Source: Comamonas composti DSM 21721
GTDB lineage: Bacteria > Pseudomonadota > Gammaproteobacteria > Burkholderiales > Burkholderiaceae_C
Length of the DNA stretch: 64,000 nucleotides
Assembly: GCF_000429845.1 (NCBI RefSeq)
Contig: NZ_AUCQ01000002.1
Coordinates: 310,001 to 374,000 of the forward strand
Direction of reading: 5' to 3'
Within the stretch, counting starts at the first letter, position 1, and each line of letters opens with the position of its first letter. Below are positions 1-9,677 of the stretch, piece after piece. Under the pieces are notes generated by a model. It was not told the DNA's origin, ran no database searches, and worked only from the letters and a program-made list of their open reading frames with translations. A program made the position numbers and the translations under genes.

Positions 1-684
1 CTGGCCCGACATGCTGTCCAGCGCCAGCGACACGGCCACCATGCCAAAGGCCAGCAGCACATAGCCCTTGCCATCGAAGGGCTTGACCGCATAGCTCTCG
101 CCGCGCGGCATGAAGCGCAGCGTGGCCGCCAGCCCCAGCAGGCCCACGGGCAGGTTGACGAGGAAGATCCAGTGCCAGCTCAGATACTCGACCATCCACC
201 CCCCCAGGGTCGGGCCGATCAGAGGGCCGACCAGGCCGGGGATGACCACAAAGCTCATGGCCTTGAGAAACTGCTCGCGCGGAAATGCACGCAGCACGGC
301 CAGCCGCCCCACGGGCAAGAGCAAGGCCCCGCCCAGACCCTGGAGCACGCGCGCAGCCACCAGAAAGCCCAGGCTGGGTGCCAGCGCGCACAGCAGCGAC
401 CCGAGCACGAACAGGCTGATCGCCAGCACATACAGGCGCCGCGTGCCGAAGCGGTCGGCCAGCCAGCCCGAGGCCGGGATCAGCATGGCCATGGTCAGCG
501 AATAGGAAACGATGACGGACTGCATGCGCAGCGGGCTCTCGCCCAGCGCATGCGCCATCGTGGGCAGGGCGGTGTTGACGATGGTCGCATCCAGCGTCTG
601 CATGAAAAAGCCCACGGCCACCAGCCACAGCAGGGCCGAGCGCGGGGCTGGGGAAGGCGTTGCGGGTTCTTCGGGAAGACTCAT
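1..684 (-). CDS. MFS drug-efflux-type transporter, DHA2 family (partial, C-terminus outside window)
   Basis: The reading frame starts at ATG 684 and runs off the left edge, giving 228 residues. The N-terminus MSLPEEPATPSPAPRSALL leads into a first membrane helix carrying the 'LDATIVNTALP' signature typical of 14-TM DHA2 proton antiporters (EmrB/QacA/MdtD type). The MFS loop 'GWLADRFGTRRLYV' follows about 40 residues later, and the motif-C-like 'GPLIGPTLGGWM' lies near residue 150. About seven membrane segments are visible. The family exports drugs or metabolites across the inner membrane using the proton gradient; the substrate cannot be read from the sequence. The Shine-Dalgarno region is weak. 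The gene lies downstream of uvrA on the same strand after a 195-base gap that contains a hairpin at the uvrA stop. Confidence 0.85.
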   Translation of the reverse strand, partial: MSLPEEPATPSPAPRSALLWLVAVGFFMQTLDATIVNTALPTMAHALGESPLRMQSVIVSYSLTMAMLIPASGWLADRFGTRRLYVLAISLFVLGSLLCALAPSLGFLVAARVLQGLGGALLLPVGRLAVLRAFPREQFLKAMSFVVIPGLVGPLIGPTLGGWMVEYLSWHWIFLVNLPVGLLGLAATLRFMPRGESYAVKPFDGKGYVLLAFGMVAVSLALDSMSGQ

Positions 685-862
685 GGCGGTGACGGGGCAG
701 ACAGATGACGGCCCTATTCTCCACGACCTGATCTGCGCCCGCCTGCAGCCAGGCGCCACGCAGCGCCACCTTGCCGCCCGGGGCTTGGCCGGCGCTCATC
801 CGATGAGAGCGCCCGCTGGCTGGCCGGCACGCGCGCCAGGCCAGCCGCGGCGGCGCGATCTC

Positions 863-882
863 AGAGCGTGTTCACGCTCTCA
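863..882. repeat. Family B short palindrome at the uvrA stop codon
   Basis: Two 8-base arms, AGAGCGTG and CACGCTCT, are separated by TT. The palindrome begins inside the TGA stop of uvrA (880-882). It matches the end motif of the longer family B elements at 6974-7026 and 52824-53092. It could act as a transcription terminator or RNA-stabilising hairpin, but there is no U-tract. Confidence 0.6.
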
Positions 883-3800
883 AGTCCGCGCCAGCACCGG
901 CGCCAGCGCCCGGCCCGTGTGCGTGCCCGCCCGGACCAGGTCCTCGGGCGTGCCCACAGCGACGATGCGACCACCGCCGCTGCCGCCTTCGGGGCCGAGG
1001 TCGATGATCCAGTCGGCCTCGGCGATCACGTCCAGATCGTGCTCGATCACGACCACGCTGTGGCCGCCGTCGACGAGGCGGTGCAGCACGCGGATCAGCT
1101 TGTCCACATCGGCCATGTGCAGGCCGACCGTGGGCTCGTCGAGCACATACAGCGTGTGCGGTGCCTTGTTGCCGCGCCGGGTCACGTCATCGCGCACCTT
1201 GGTGAGCTCGGTCACGAGCTTGATGCGCTGGGCCTCGCCGCCGCTCAAGGTCGGCGATGGCTGGCCCAGGGTCAGATAGCCCAGGCCCACGTCCTTCAGC
1301 AGCTGCAGCGGATGGGCGATGGAGGGCATGGAGGCGAAGAACTCCACGGCCTCGTCCACTTCCATCTTGAGCACATCGCCAATGCTCTTGCCGCGCCAGG
1401 AGACGGCCAGGGTCTCGGGGTTGAAGCGCGCGCCCAGGCAGACCTCGCATGGCACTTTGACGTCGGGCAGAAAGCTCATCTCGATGGTGCGCATGCCCTG
1501 GCCTTCGCAGGCCGGGCAGCGGCCCTCGCCGGTGTTGAAGCTGAAGCGCCCGGCCGCATAACCGCGCGCCTTGGCTTCCAGGGTTTCGGCGAACAGCTTG
1601 CGGATCAGGTCCCAGAAGCCGATGTAGGTCGCGGGGCAGGAGCGCGGCGTCTTGCCGATCGGCGTCTGGTCGACTTCGAGCACGCGGTCCACGCCCTCAA
1701 AGCCCTGCAGGCCCTTGCAGCCCACGAGCGCCGGGGCCTGGCCCGCATCCATGGCGTCGCGCCCGGCCTTGGTCGCGCGCTGGCCCACCCAGGCCGCGAC
1801 ATTCGCCAGCAACACGTCGCGCGCCAGCGTGGACTTGCCCGAGCCCGAGACCCCCGTGACCGCAACCAGACGCTTGAGCGGCACGCGCGCATCCACGTTC
1901 TGCAGATTGTGCAGATGCGCACCGCGCAGGGTCAGCCAGCGCAGGGCTTCGGAAGCCTCTACATCTTCTATAGCTGGTAGCGCTTGCTTCTTCTTGGTTT
2001 TAGATGGTTTCTTATCTGAAATCGTTTCAGGACTTGCGCTAACAGCTTCTTTTTCAATAGCAGCCTTGGCAGACTCAGCCACAGGCCCGGCCCCTTCGCC
2101 GACCCAGCGGCGCGGCTGGAAGGGGTGGCGCATGGCATGCAGCAGATAGCGGCCCGTGACCGAGTCCTCGGCGGCCATGATGTCTGCGGGACTGCCCTGG
2201 GCCACGAGCCGGCCGCCGCGCAGGCCGGCGCTGGGGCCGATGTCGATGATGTGGTCGGCGCGGCGTATCGTGTCCTCGTCATGTTCGACCACGACCAGGG
2301 TGTTGCCCTTGTCGCCGAGCTTGTGCAAGGCATTGAGCAGGATCTGGTTGTCGCGCGCATGCAGGCCGATGGTGGGCTCGTCCAGCACATAGCACACGCC
2401 TTGCAGATTGCTGCCCAGTTGGGCCGCAAGCCGTATGCGCTGGGCCTCGCCGCCGCTGAGGCTGGGCGCGCCACGGTCCAGCGTGAGATAGCCCAGGCCC
2501 ACTTCCTCGAGGAATTCGAGCCGGCTCTGGATCTCGGGCAGCAGGTCGCGCGCAATGTCCGCCTCGCGGCCCGACAGCACAAGCTGCTGTGCCCAGCGGC
2601 GCACATCGCCCACGGCCAGTCTGGCGATGTCGGCAATCCCCATACCGTGGAATTGCACGGCGCGCGCCGTGGCGTTGAGCCGCGTGCCTTCGCAGCTCGG
2701 GCAGCAGACCTCGGCCAGGTCCTCGATCTCCTGGCCCTCGAACCTGACCTCGCGGCCACGGTTGTCCTCGGCCAGCAGCGTGTCGTCATAGACCTTGCGC
2801 TGGTCCTTGGAGAGCTTGACGCCCGTGCCCACGCAGTCCGGGCACCAGCCATGCTTGCTGTTGTAGGAGAACAAACGCGGATCGAGCTCGCCATAGCTGG
2901 TCGCGCAGACCGGGCAGGCGCGCTGGGTGGAGAACACCTGCAGCCGGCCGATGTCGGCCGTGCTGTGGCCGCCGGCCATGGCGTCCTGCAGATTCTCCAG
3001 GTCCGAGAGCACATGCAGCACACCCTTGCCGATGTCCAGCGCCTGGGCCAGGTGCTGGCGCAGCTCGGCCTCGTGCGCGGCCAGCACGGTGATGCTGGCC
3101 ACGGGCAGCTCGATGGTGTGCTCCTTGAAGCGGTCTATGCGCGGAAAGCCCGTGGTCGGCAGAAACTCGCCATCCACGCGCAGATGGGTGTAGCCGCGCG
3201 GGCGCGCCCAGTCGGCCAGCTCGGTGTACACGCCCTTGCGGTTCACGACCAGGGGCGCCAGGAGGCCTATGGTCTGGCCGCGAAACTCGGTCATGAGCTG
3301 GGCCGCAATGCTTTCCGGCGTTTGCGGCGCCACGGCCGCGCCATCGTGAATGCAGTGCTGGGTGCCGAGCTTCACATACAGCAGGCGCAGAAAGTGCCAG
3401 ACCTCGGTGGTCGTGCCCACCGTGGACTTGCGCCCGCCGCGCGACAGGCGCTGTTCGATGGCCACCGTGGGCGGAATGCCGTAGACCGCATCCACCTCGG
3501 GCCGGCCTGCGGGCTGGACGATGGAGCGCGCATAGGCGTTCAGCGATTCGAGGTAGCGGCGCTGGCCTTCGTTGAACAGGATGTCGAAGGCCAGCGTGGA
3601 CTTGCCCGAGCCCGAAACGCCCGTGATCACGTTGAACCGGCCGCGCGGCACCTCCACGCTCAGCGATTGGAGGTTGTGCTCCCTGGCGTTGACGATCTCG
3701 ATCACGTTCTTCGCCACGGCCCCGCTCACGGCCTGGGCCTTGCGCCTGGGCTTGTAGAGCATGGGCGCGACTTCGCGCACGGCCAGGCCCCCGACGCCCA

Positions 3801-6800
3801 TGGCCAGGTCGTATTCGCGCAGCGCCTGCGCCGTGTGCGAGCCCTCGACCAGGCGGATTTCCTCGGGCGTGCCCTGGGCGACGATGCAGCCGCCGCCCTC
3901 GCCACCTTCGGGGCCGAGGTCGATGAGCCAGTCGCTGGCGCGGATCACGTCCAGGTTGTGCTCGATGACGATCAGCGAGTGCCCGGCTTCGAGCAGCTTG
4001 CGCAGCGCGCGCATGAGCTTGGCGATGTCCTCGAAGTGCAGGCCCGTCGTGGGCTCGTCGAACAGGAACAGGCTGCCCTTTCTGGCCAGGGCCTGCCTGG
4101 ATTTGCTTTGCACGCGCGCGGCCTCGGCCAGAAAGCCCGCGAGCTTGAGGCGCTGGGCCTCGCCGCCGCTCAAGGTGGGCACGGGCTGGCCGAGCTTCAC
4201 GTATTCGAGGCCTACATCGACGATGGGCTGCAGCGCGCGTATCACCTCACGGTCCTCGGAGAACAGCACAGCGGCCTCGGCCACCGTGAGCTCCAGCACA
4301 TCGGCCACGTTGAGTCTGCGCGGCGCGGCCTCGCCGGGCATGTGGCGCTCGATGCGGACTTCCAGGACCTCGGGGCGGTAACGGCTGCCATTGCAGTCGG
4401 GACAGCGCAGGTAGATGTCGGAGAGGAACTGCATCTCCACATGCTCGAAGCCCGAGCCGCCGCAGGTGGGGCAGCGCCCGTCGCCGCTGTTGAAGCTGAA
4501 CTTGGCGGCCGTGTAGCCGCGCTCGCGCGACAGCGGCGCAATCGCGAACAGCTCGCGCAGGCTGTCCCAGGCGCCCACATAGCTCACGGGGTTGGAGCGT
4601 GCGGTCTTGCCGATCGGCGACTGGTCGACGAACATCACGTCGCTCAGATGGTCGGCGCCCAGCAGGCGGTCGAAGGCACCGGCCGCATCCGTGGGCTTGC
4701 CGAAGTGGCGCATCAGCGCGGGCACGAGCACGTCCTGGATCAGCGTGGACTTGCCCGAGCCCGAGACACCCGTGATCGTGACCAGGCGCTGCAGCGGAAA
4801 GTCCACGTTGAGATCGCGCAGATTGTGCTCGCGTGCGCCTTCGAGGATCAGGCGCGGTGTGGCGTCCGTGACCATGCGCTTGGCGCCGAAGCCCACCTGC
4901 TTGCGCCCGCCCAGATAGGCGCCAGTCAGCGTATCGGCCTGGCGCAGATCCTCGGGCGTGCCGTCGAACACGATCTGCCCGCCGCGTGCACCCGGCCCCG
5001 GGCCCATGTCTATCATGCGGTCGGCCGCAAACATCACGGCCGGGTCGTGCTCGACCACGACCAGGGTGTTGCCCGCATCGCGCAGGCGCTGCATGGCTTC
5101 GGTGATGCGCTCCATGTCGCGCGGGTGCAGGCCGATGCTGGGTTCGTCGAGCACGAACAAGGTGTTGACCAGGGAGGTGCCCAGGGCCGTGGTCAGGTTG
5201 ATGCGCTGCACCTCGCCGCCCGACAGCGTGCGGCTTTGCCGGTCCAGCGTGAGATAGCCGATGCCCACATCGCACAGGTATTGCAGGCGCGCCATGATCT
5301 CGGCGTGCAGCATCTTCAGTGCCTGGGCTTCGCCATCGCTGGCCGCCGCATCGGGGTCAGGCGCCATGGCCGCGAAGAATTCGCGCAGGCGCACAATCGG
5401 CAGGCGCATCAGGTCGTGCAGGCACAGGCCGGGCAGGCCGTCGAGCTGCTCGCGGCTCCAGCCCACGCCGCACGGCATGAAGCGCTGGTAGGCGCCCTGG
5501 CCCGCGCTTTCTCCGCCTATGCGCCACAGCAGGCTCTCGGTCTTGAGGCGCGCGCCATTGCAGGTCGGGCATTCGGTATAGCTGCGGTATTTGGACAAGA
5601 GCACGCGTATGTGCATCTTGTAGGCCTTGCTCTCCAGGTATTCGAAGAAGCGCTTGATGCCATACCAGGTCTGGGTCCACTTGCCGTTCCACTGGGGCGA
5701 GCCGTCTATGACCCAGGCCTTTTGCGCATCGGTGAGCTTGGCCCAGGCCGTGTCGCGCGGAATGCCCTCGGCTTCGGCATGGCGCATGAGATCGTCCTGG
5801 ATCTCCTTCCAGGCCGGGGTCTGCACGGGCTTGATCGCGCCCGTGCGCAGGCTCAGCTTGTCGTTGGGCACGACCAGGCCCCAGTCCACGCCGATGACGC
5901 GGCCAAAGCCGCGGCAGGCCTCGCAGGCACCGGCCGCCGAATTGAAGGAGAACAGCGAAGGCAGAGGCTCCTGGTAGCTGAGCCCGCTTTCGGGGCAGTG
6001 CAGGCCGAGCGCAAACTTCCAGAGCACGGGCTCGGTGCCCGCATCTGCCCCGGACTCGGGCAGCACATACACCGTCATGTGACCGCTGCCGCGCTTGAGT
6101 GCCAGCTCGATGGCCTCCATGGCGCGCACACGCTCGACACTGCCCATGCGAAAGCGGTCGGCCACCACGTCCAGCAGCTTGACCGTCAAGGGCGCAGCAC
6201 TCCTGGCCTTCTTCTTGCCGCCAGCCTCCTCGGCAGGGGCCGGCTTGTCGATCTCGCGCTCGGCCTGGATCTTGGTGAAGCCGCTGGCCGACAGCCATTG
6301 CTCGACCTCCTCGGCCGAGGTGTTGGCCGGCAGCTCCACCGCAAAGGTGATGACGATGCGCGGATCGCCGGCAGCCTCGCAGCGGCGCCTGAGCTCGGCA
6401 TGAATCGTGTCCGCCGTGTCGTGGTTCACGGCCCGGGCGGTCTCGCGGTCATACAGGCGGGCCGCACGCGCGAACAAGAGCTTCAGGTGGTCGTTGAGCT
6501 CGGTCATCGTGCCCACGGTGGAGCGCGAGTTGCGCACGGGATTGGTCTGGTCGATGGCAATCGCCGGAGGCACGCCTTCGACCCGGTCCACCGCAGGCTT
6601 GTCCATGCGGTCCAGAAACTGGCGCGCATAGGCCGAGAAGGTCTCCACATAGCGGCGCTGGCCTTCGGCATACAGCGTGTCGAACACCAGGCTGGATTTG
6701 CCCGAACCACTGGGACCCGTGACCACGGTGAGCTCGCCCGTGCGGATGTCCAGATCCAGGTTTTGGAGATTGTGCTGACGTGCACCGCGTATACGAATCA

Positions 6801-6813
6801 GACCCTGCGTCAT
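880..6813 (-). CDS. uvrA: Double-length excinuclease ABC subunit A (four ABC modules)
   Basis: The 1977-residue protein is twice the usual UvrA length (about 940) and consists of two complete UvrA-like halves in tandem. Walker A motifs are GPSGSGKS at residues 33-40 and then three copies of GVSGSGKST. Four ABC signatures (RTLSGGE, PTLSGGE, PSLSGGE, PTLSGGE) are each followed by a DEPxxGLH Walker B region. Zinc-finger-like CxxC pairs ([51 protein letters not shown]) repeat in each half. UvrA recognises DNA lesions and loads UvrB in nucleotide excision repair; double-length forms are, to my knowledge, found in other Burkholderiales as a second UvrA. The ATG is preceded by AGAGGT. Residues about 1584-1615, a Lys/Glu/Ser-rich linker between modules 3 and 4, are encoded by a copy of repeat family A. 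Confidence 0.95.
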   Translation of the reverse strand: MTQGLIRIRGARQHNLQNLDLDIRTGELTVVTGPSGSGKSSLVFDTLYAEGQRRYVETFSAYARQFLDRMDKPAVDRVEGVPPAIAIDQTNPVRNSRSTVGTMTELNDHLKLLFARAARLYDRETARAVNHDTADTIHAELRRRCEAAGDPRIVITFAVELPANTSAEEVEQWLSASGFTKIQAEREIDKPAPAEEAGGKKKARSAAPLTVKLLDVVADRFRMGSVERVRAMEAIELALKRGSGHMTVYVLPESGADAGTEPVLWKFALGLHCPESGLSYQEPLPSLFSFNSAAGACEACRGFGRVIGVDWGLVVPNDKLSLRTGAIKPVQTPAWKEIQDDLMRHAEAEGIPRDTAWAKLTDAQKAWVIDGSPQWNGKWTQTWYGIKRFFEYLESKAYKMHIRVLLSKYRSYTECPTCNGARLKTESLLWRIGGESAGQGAYQRFMPCGVGWSREQLDGLPGLCLHDLMRLPIVRLREFFAAMAPDPDAAASDGEAQALKMLHAEIMARLQYLCDVGIGYLTLDRQSRTLSGGEVQRINLTTALGTSLVNTLFVLDEPSIGLHPRDMERITEAMQRLRDAGNTLVVVEHDPAVMFAADRMIDMGPGPGARGGQIVFDGTPEDLRQADTLTGAYLGGRKQVGFGAKRMVTDATPRLILEGAREHNLRDLNVDFPLQRLVTITGVSGSGKSTLIQDVLVPALMRHFGKPTDAAGAFDRLLGADHLSDVMFVDQSPIGKTARSNPVSYVGAWDSLRELFAIAPLSRERGYTAAKFSFNSGDGRCPTCGGSGFEHVEMQFLSDIYLRCPDCNGSRYRPEVLEVRIERHMPGEAAPRRLNVADVLELTVAEAAVLFSEDREVIRALQPIVDVGLEYVKLGQPVPTLSGGEAQRLKLAGFLAEAARVQSKSRQALARKGSLFLFDEPTTGLHFEDIAKLMRALRKLLEAGHSLIVIEHNLDVIRASDWLIDLGPEGGEGGGCIVAQGTPEEIRLVEGSHTAQALREYDLAMGVGGLAVREVAPMLYKPRRKAQAVSGAVAKNVIEIVNAREHNLQSLSVEVPRGRFNVITGVSGSGKSTLAFDILFNEGQRRYLESLNAYARSIVQPAGRPEVDAVYGIPPTVAIEQRLSRGGRKSTVGTTTEVWHFLRLLYVKLGTQHCIHDGAAVAPQTPESIAAQLMTEFRGQTIGLLAPLVVNRKGVYTELADWARPRGYTHLRVDGEFLPTTGFPRIDRFKEHTIELPVASITVLAAHEAELRQHLAQALDIGKGVLHVLSDLENLQDAMAGGHSTADIGRLQVFSTQRACPVCATSYGELDPRLFSYNSKHGWCPDCVGTGVKLSKDQRKVYDDTLLAEDNRGREVRFEGQEIEDLAEVCCPSCEGTRLNATARAVQFHGMGIADIARLAVGDVRRWAQQLVLSGREADIARDLLPEIQSRLEFLEEVGLGYLTLDRGAPSLSGGEAQRIRLAAQLGSNLQGVCYVLDEPTIGLHARDNQILLNALHKLGDKGNTLVVVEHDEDTIRRADHIIDIGPSAGLRGGRLVAQGSPADIMAAEDSVTGRYLLHAMRHPFQPRRWVGEGAGPVAESAKAAIEKEAVSASPETISDKKPSKTKKKQALPAIEDVEASEALRWLTLRGAHLHNLQNVDARVPLKRLVAVTGVSGSGKSTLARDVLLANVAAWVGQRATKAGRDAMDAGQAPALVGCKGLQGFEGVDRVLEVDQTPIGKTPRSCPATYIGFWDLIRKLFAETLEAKARGYAAGRFSFNTGEGRCPACEGQGMRTIEMSFLPDVKVPCEVCLGARFNPETLAVSWRGKSIGDVLKMEVDEAVEFFASMPSIAHPLQLLKDVGLGYLTLGQPSPTLSGGEAQRIKLVTELTKVRDDVTRRGNKAPHTLYVLDEPTVGLHMADVDKLIRVLHRLVDGGHSVVVIEHDLDVIAEADWIIDLGPEGGSGGGRIVAVGTPEDLVRAGTHTGRALAPVLART
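1970..2062. repeat. Family A repeat lying in frame inside uvrA
   Basis: The stretch begins 'atagctggtagcgcttg' and ends 'gcgctaacagcttctttttc' plus 'aatag'. It closely resembles the intergenic copies at 14390-14477 and 50520-50598. It is AT-richer than the surrounding uvrA sequence. On the minus strand it is translated into the low-complexity linker containing [20 protein letters not shown]. Confidence 0.7.
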
Positions 6814-6973
6814 ACCTCTGGTTTTTCTTGGGTTGGGGCGCGGTCATTCTAGGCGCGGAAGCCATATCCCTGCAGGCATGGCGGGCCAGCGCCGCTGCGC
6901 CCCGAATGGCTTTTGCCTGGGCATAAAACGCGAGGCAGCAGCCCGTTATTGCAGCCATCAGGACCGGGCGCTC

Positions 6974-7026
6974 AGAGCGTGTTTACGATCTCAGGCGCGG
7001 CAGCGTAGAGATCGTAAACACGTTCT
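6974..7026. repeat. Family B short inverted-repeat element
   Basis: The left arm agagcgtgtttacgatct (6974-6991) and right arm agatcgtaaacacgttct (7009-7026) are inverted 18-base arms differing at one position. They flank a 17-base centre containing 'ggcgcggcagcgtag'. The arms are the same as the ends of the 269-base element at 52824-53092, so this looks like a deletion derivative of it. Confidence 0.8.
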
Positions 7027-7044
7027 AAGCAGCCGGTACAAAAC

Positions 7045-7075
7045 AAAAACCCGCAGGCTGTGCTGCGGGTTTTTC
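7045..7075 (-). terminator. Rho-independent terminator of the first porin gene
   Basis: The stem AACCCGCAG with its complement CTGCGGGTT is followed, in the minus direction, by a T-rich run. It begins 47 bases past the porin stop codon. Confidence 0.85.
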
Positions 7076-7121
7076 GAGATGGCTCAGTCAAGCCGGTCTG
7101 ATGCGGCTCAGGCCGCCGTCA

Positions 7122-8135
7122 TCAGAAGTTGTGGCGCACGCCCACGGCGAAGGAGCTGAAGTCGTCGCCAGCCTTGCCGGTCATGTAGGCCGATCCGGCC
7201 TTGTTGTCCACCTTGGTGTAGTAGCCATACACCTTGGTGCGCTTGCTCAGGTTGTAGTTGTAGCCCAGGGTCCACTGCTTGGCGGAAGAGTCGCTCACAT
7301 TGCTCCACTTGTCGGCATAGCCCACGTTGGCATGGAACTCGGAAGCACCCAGGGTGTACATGCCCGACAGACGGTAGTTGTTGCGGTTGCCGTCCATCCA
7401 GCCCAGACGCTGGGAAACCTGGTGGCTGCGCTGGTAGTAGCCGCCCAAGGTGAACTGACCGAAGGTGTAGAGTCCGCGCAGCGATGCCTGCCAGTCATCA
7501 CCCACGGCGCTGTAGCCGGCGCCCAGGCTCAGAGGGCCCATATCGTAAGTCGCGGCCAGGTCGTAGCCGTTCTTCTGATAGGTGGTGGGGGTCTTCTCGT
7601 GCATGGACACCGAAGCATTGATCACCAGACCGCCCATGTTGGGGGTGCGATAGCCGATCTTGTTCTGCGTGCTCAGGCCGCCGAACCAGATCGGGTCCTG
7701 GTACAGGGCGTCAGCGGAAGAGCCGGTGTCATGGTTGTGCATGCTCACGGCGTCGGCCGATGCGAAGTAGGACTCGGGGATGAAGTTGCCCAGACGCAGC
7801 ATACCGAAGTTGCTCGACAGGTTCACTTCGCTCTGACGAGCAAACGACATGCCGGCACCCGTACCGTGGGTCCATGCAGAGCCCATGCCGGTATCGGAGT
7901 TGAAGCCGCTTTCCAGCACGAAGCCGGCCTTCAGACCGCTGCCCAGATCTTCCACACCGCGAATGCCCCAGCGCGAAGAATTGTTCTCCATGGAGGTGCG
8001 GTTGACATCACCGGTCTTCTGACGCTCCACCGTCGTGTTGAGACGACCATAGATCGTCACGCTGCTCTGAGCCATCACTGTGGTTGCACCCAACACAGCC
8101 AGCACGGCCACAGCAACGCGGTTCATCTTCATCAT
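7122..8135 (-). CDS. Gram-negative porin (Burkholderiales OmpC/Omp32-like)
   Basis: The 337-residue outer-membrane porin has a clear signal peptide (MMKMNRVAVAVLAVLGATTV, then MAQ) and a mature start SSVTIYGRLNTT typical of Burkholderiales trimeric porins. The C-terminus GVRHNF ends in the phenylalanine required for outer-membrane assembly. Alternating hydrophobic/aromatic beta-strand patterns run throughout, as expected for a 16-strand barrel that passes small solutes. The start is supported by AGGAGA about 8 bases upstream. A strong terminator follows the gene. It is a paralogue of the next gene upstream (8431-9447); the two share signal peptide, N-terminus and C-terminus. The 295-base gap separating them and the separate terminators suggest independent transcription. 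Confidence 0.95.
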   Translation of the reverse strand: MMKMNRVAVAVLAVLGATTVMAQSSVTIYGRLNTTVERQKTGDVNRTSMENNSSRWGIRGVEDLGSGLKAGFVLESGFNSDTGMGSAWTHGTGAGMSFARQSEVNLSSNFGMLRLGNFIPESYFASADAVSMHNHDTGSSADALYQDPIWFGGLSTQNKIGYRTPNMGGLVINASVSMHEKTPTTYQKNGYDLAATYDMGPLSLGAGYSAVGDDWQASLRGLYTFGQFTLGGYYQRSHQVSQRLGWMDGNRNNYRLSGMYTLGASEFHANVGYADKWSNVSDSSAKQWTLGYNYNLSKRTKVYGYYTKVDNKAGSAYMTGKAGDDFSSFAVGVRHNF

Positions 8136-8355
8136 TTGGGAATCTCCTCAGCTTACACGGCCCGGCATATACCACGCCAAAGTTACAATAGGTTCTAGTG
8201 GATTCTATGTGTAAGCTATTGAAGACACCCAGGCTTTGGCCGTGGATTTTTGACATTTGACGTATTAACACAACAAGCACCTCCCAAGCCGGAATGCCTT
8301 CCGTTCGGCGAGGATCCCTGGGCCAGATCAGGAAGCTGCTTGCCAGAATTCAAGA

Positions 8356-8392
8356 ACAAAGCCCCGCAGCCTTGAATGCTGCGGGGCTTTGT
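8356..8392 (-). terminator. Terminator of the second porin gene
   Basis: A perfect 15-base stem (ACAAAGCCCCGCAGC and its complement) with a 7-base loop lies 39 bases past the porin stop. The following T-run is short, and the stem is symmetrical enough to work in both directions. Confidence 0.85.
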
Positions 8393-8430
8393 TTTGGAGG
8401 GTTCTGGCGCGTCAGCAGCCTTCTTTGGGG

Positions 8431-9447
8431 TCAGAAGTTGTGGCGCACGCCCAGGGCAAAGGAAGAGAAGTTCTGTCCGGCGCCGCCACTGGCCGTGGCA
8501 TCGTAGCCGTAGCTGGCATTGCCGTCGTTATTGATGCGCGTGTAGTAGCCGTAGACCTTGGTGCGCTTGCTCAGGTTGTAGTTGTAACCCAGCGTCCACT
8601 GCGTGGCGCCGGAGTCGCTAAGCTTGCTCCACTTGTTCGCCCGGCCCACATTCGCATGGAATTCGGATGCGCCCAGCACATACATGCCCGACAGGCGGAA
8701 GTTGTTGCGCGATCCGAGCAGATCATCGTCATTGCGCTGGTAATAGCCGCCGACCGTGAACTGTCCCAGGGTGTAGGCTGCGCGCAAGGCAGCCTGCCAG
8801 TTGTTGTTCCAGTAGCTGTAGCCACCGCCTAGCGCCAGGGGGCCGGCGTTGTAGTTGGCAGCCAGGTCGTAGCCGTTCTTGTTGTTCGTGCCGGCCGTCT
8901 TCTCGTGCAGCGACATCGAGCCTTCGGCCGAGAAACCGCCAAAGGTGGGCGCCGAATAGCCAATCCTGTTCTTGGTTCCAAGACCTCCTGCGCCGTATTG
9001 GCTGGCAACACCGGCGCCCATCCAGTTCGGATCCACGTACAGGGCGTCCGAGGAAGGGCCTGTGTCATGGTTGTGCATGCTCACATAGTCCGGAATTGCA
9101 AAGTAGGAGCCGGGGAAGTAATTGCCCAGCCGCAGCATGCCGAAGCCCCCCTCCAGGTTGACCTCGCTTTGGCGGCCAAAGAAGGTGGCATCTGCGGCCC
9201 CGGTGTCGGACGAAAAACCGCTTTCCAGCACAAACCCTGCCTTGAGTCCATCGCCCAGGTCTTCGGTCCCGCGAACGCCCCAGCGCGAAGCATTGTTCTG
9301 CATGACGGTGTTGGAGACATCCCCGAGCTTCTGGCGCTCCACCGTCGTATTGATACGGCCGTACAGCGTGACGCTGCTTTGCGCCATTGCTGCGCCAGCC
9401 CCAAAAACTGCAAGAGCGGCCAGCACGAGGCGATTCATCTTGGGCAT
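8431..9447 (-). CDS. Gram-negative porin, paralogue of the neighbouring porin
   Basis: The 338-residue porin starts MPKMNRLVLAALAVFGAGAA followed by MAQ, a standard signal peptide. The mature start SSVTLYGRINTTVERQKLGD and the end FALGVRHNF closely match the porin at 7122-8135. The main differences lie in the mid-protein segments that would form extracellular loops. The family forms trimeric 16-strand channels with selectivity set by loop 3. The pair looks like a tandem duplication followed by loop divergence. Start choice follows the signal peptide; the upstream region is AT-rich, with AGGGAATCC as a possible ribosome-binding site. Confidence 0.95.
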   Translation of the reverse strand: MPKMNRLVLAALAVFGAGAAMAQSSVTLYGRINTTVERQKLGDVSNTVMQNNASRWGVRGTEDLGDGLKAGFVLESGFSSDTGAADATFFGRQSEVNLEGGFGMLRLGNYFPGSYFAIPDYVSMHNHDTGPSSDALYVDPNWMGAGVASQYGAGGLGTKNRIGYSAPTFGGFSAEGSMSLHEKTAGTNNKNGYDLAANYNAGPLALGGGYSYWNNNWQAALRAAYTLGQFTVGGYYQRNDDDLLGSRNNFRLSGMYVLGASEFHANVGRANKWSKLSDSGATQWTLGYNYNLSKRTKVYGYYTRINNDGNASYGYDATASGGAGQNFSSFALGVRHNF

Positions 9448-9617
9448 TCTGGATTCCCTTCAATTTCAAAACGATTTACGATTTAGCACGCCGATCAGCG
9501 ACAAGCGGCCCTGGAAAATTGTAGGGCCGCCTCTGCTACAAGAAAGAATAATGCAGCACATAAATTGAATACGATGCTTTGCGACAACAGTATTAAAATT
9601 TACAAAGCTTACATATA

Positions 9618-9655
9618 AATAAAGCCCGCCCTGCAATCAACAGGGCGGGCTTTAT
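9618..9655 (-). terminator. Terminator of the MHS transporter gene (possibly bidirectional)
   Basis: The stem AATAAAGCCCGCCCTG pairs with CAGGGCGGGCTTTATT around a 7-base loop. A/T-runs on both sides would allow function in either direction. It lies 23 bases after the stop of the transporter at 9678. Confidence 0.9.
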
Positions 9656-9677
9656 TATTTAAATAGCAGAAATATTT

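Larger units (their letters stand above)
6814..7121. other. Intergenic region between porin gene and uvrA
   Basis: This 308-base gap holds the uvrA ribosome-binding site next to 6813, a short family B inverted repeat (6974-7026) and the terminator of the downstream-ending porin gene (7045-7075). I see no coding sequence and could not assign the uvrA promoter. Confidence 0.6.

Noticed and set aside
2125-6852. A 1575-codon open frame on the + strand opposite uvrA
   Set aside because: It is a shadow of the high-GC uvrA gene, with His/Ala/Gly-rich composition, no domain and no ribosome-binding site. The four intact ABC modules on the other strand are decisive.
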